Assembly: GCA_038234785.1 (NCBI GenBank)
Contig: JBBQTC010000062.1
Span: 1 to 23,080 of the forward strand
Source: UBA668 sp038234785
GTDB taxonomy: Bacteria > Actinomycetota > Acidimicrobiia > Acidimicrobiales > Ilumatobacteraceae
Length of the DNA stretch: 23,080 nt
Reading direction: 5' to 3'
Shown here: positions 22,049 to 23,080 of the stretch, one piece after another
Layout: every line of letters begins with the position of its first letter
Numbering within the stretch: the first letter of the stretch is position 1
The notes under the pieces: model-generated
Databases searched by the model: none
What the model was told of the DNA's origin: nothing
The model's input: the letters and a program-made list of their open reading frames with translations, nothing else
Position numbers and translations under genes: made by a program

Positions 22049-23080
22049 TCAGCTCCGGAGTGTTTCGGCGGGTGGGGTGTTGCTGGCGCGGATGGCGGGG
22101 ATGAGGCCGGCGATGGCGCCTGTGGTGAGTCCGATGAGTGGTGCGGCGAGGATGGTGGTGGGGTTGATGGTGGTGGTCCATCCGCGTGTGGCGCTGGTGG
22201 CGGCGACGCCGAGGAGGCCGATGCTGGCGCCGGTGATGCCGGCGATGGTGCCGATGAGGGCGGCCTCGATGGTGATCTGGCGCCGGATGTGGGCTCGCTT
22301 CGCGCCGAGGGCTCGGCGGAGTCCGATCTCGTGGCGGCGTTCGATGATGTTGAGCAGTGTCGCGTTCGCGATTGCGACGGTGCCGATGAGGAGAGCGAGG
22401 CCGGACAGGGCGAGGAACAGCGAGGTGATGTCGCTGGAGACTTGGTTGCGGAGTTGTTTGGGGTCGGGGGGGACGAGGGCTTGGAGACGTTCGGGATGGT
22501 CGGGGCGTAGGGCGAGGGGTGCTTGGCGGCCGGCGAGTTGGGCGGCCCCGGGGGCGGTGTCGATGAGGACTTGGTAGCTGGCACCGTTGACGGGGAGGTC
22601 GTGGGCGGCGGTGGTGGTGGGGATGATGATGGAGAGGAGTAGGTCGGGGTTGCGTTGGACGTCGTCGAGGATCCCGATGATGGTGTAGGCGGTGTTGCCG
22701 ATGAACACGGCGGGCTGGTTGTCGACGCGGGCGATCCCCAACTGTGTCGCGGCGGCACGGCCGACGAGTGCGACACGCTCGGCGCGCGTTTGGTGGAAGC
22801 CGTCGTAGATCCGACCGGTTTGCAGGGTGGGGAGTGCGGCGGCGATGGCGCCGGGGTCGGCGGCGATGACTGGGATCGCGGTGGACTGGTTGGTGGGGCG
22901 GGTGGCGGTGGTGCGCGGTTGGAGGGTGCCGTTGTCTGCGACGGTGTAGTAGAGGCCGGCATGGTTGATCCCGTTCAATGCTTCGAGGCGTTGGGTGACG
23001 TCGTCGGGGAACGGGTTCGTGCCGTCCGGGATGGCGTCCTGGATGCGGACTTCGGTGGCTTTGAGCGCATCGAACCGTGA
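22049..23080 (-). CDS. ABC transporter permease of the MacB/FtsX type, C-terminal part
   Basis: The frame is open to the right window edge without a stop, giving at least 343 codons; the true start and first membrane helix lie outside. The visible N-terminal part (including FDALKATEVRIQDAIPDG and later VALVGRAAATQLGI) is a MacB-type periplasmic domain, with VFIGNTAYTIIGILDD typical of it. The last 150 residues are an FtsX domain with three membrane helices, the cytoplasmic coupling sequence IIERRHEIGLRRALGAKRAHI between the first and second, and the ending RASNTPPAETLRS. Such permeases work with an ATPase and often an HlyD-like or lipoprotein partner to push peptides or drugs outward by mechanotransmission. 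The ATPase is probably just upstream, beyond the window. Confidence 0.88.
   Translation of the reverse strand, partial: SRFDALKATEVRIQDAIPDGTNPFPDDVTQRLEALNGINHAGLYYTVADNGTLQPRTTATRPTNQSTAIPVIAADPGAIAAALPTLQTGRIYDGFHQTRAERVALVGRAAATQLGIARVDNQPAVFIGNTAYTIIGILDDVQRNPDLLLSIIIPTTTAAHDLPVNGASYQVLIDTAPGAAQLAGRQAPLALRPDHPERLQALVPPDPKQLRNQVSSDITSLFLALSGLALLIGTVAIANATLLNIIERRHEIGLRRALGAKRAHIRRQITIEAALIGTIAGITGASIGLLGVAATSATRGWTTTINPTTILAAPLIGLTTGAIAGLIPAIRASNTPPAETLRS

Noticed and set aside
22049..22962. Minus-strand frame starting 22962 rich in Pro and Ser
   Set aside because: It is a frame-shifted shadow of the permease; only its last 57 codons beyond the permease stop were kept as a possible small gene.

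Overview
The window is high-GC actinobacterial chromosome. Direct signs are a crgA gene (a division gene confined to Actinobacteria), the cell-wall set ftsW/rodA - pbpA - pknB next to trpG and crgA (the arrangement found near oriC in mycobacteria and relatives), a HAIR-like (HspR-type) operator in front of lon, GTG starts and several starts that look leaderless. I infer a member of class Acidimicrobiia or a near relative, but the sequence alone does not fix the genus.

Left part (1-5265): the end of a SEDS glycosyltransferase overlaps pbpA by 4 bases (ATGA), followed by the PASTA kinase pknB. These three are the elongation/septation machinery and its regulator. trpG is convergent to pknB and divergent from crgA. 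Between crgA and a small zinc-ribbon membrane protein lie a perfect DnaA box and a perfect 14-bp palindrome.

Middle part (5339-18410), all on the minus strand: an acetyl-CoA acetyltransferase; a large LAL-type LuxR regulator; a MarR regulator one base downstream of a class III aminotransferase; Lon protease with a HAIR-like operator over its promoter; a UnbU/UnbV-like pair (RnfD/NqrB-type membrane protein plus ASPIC/VCBS lipoprotein) with no enediyne PKS in view; and an ERCC4 nuclease whose C-terminus resembles the DNA-binding domain of Lsr2. A short unrecognised reading frame sits just upstream of the nuclease.

Right part (18402-23080): a 42-bp 3' end of tRNA-Arg(ACG) without its 5' half, beginning exactly at the anticodon loop and still followed by a strong hairpin, marks the scar of an integrated element. 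To its right composition changes, genes thin out and accessory content starts: an IS256-family element with matching 13-bp ends but an internal deletion that removes two catalytic Asp residues, about 600 bp of gene-poor sequence with a possible gene remnant, a lipoprotein with two CMxxxGF motifs, a small exported Cys-containing protein with its own promoter, a possible 57-residue protein, and the C-terminal part of a MacB/FtsX-type ABC permease running off the window. The last four share one strand and may form an export or envelope-defence locus. The intact tRNA-Arg and the integrase would be expected beyond position 23080.
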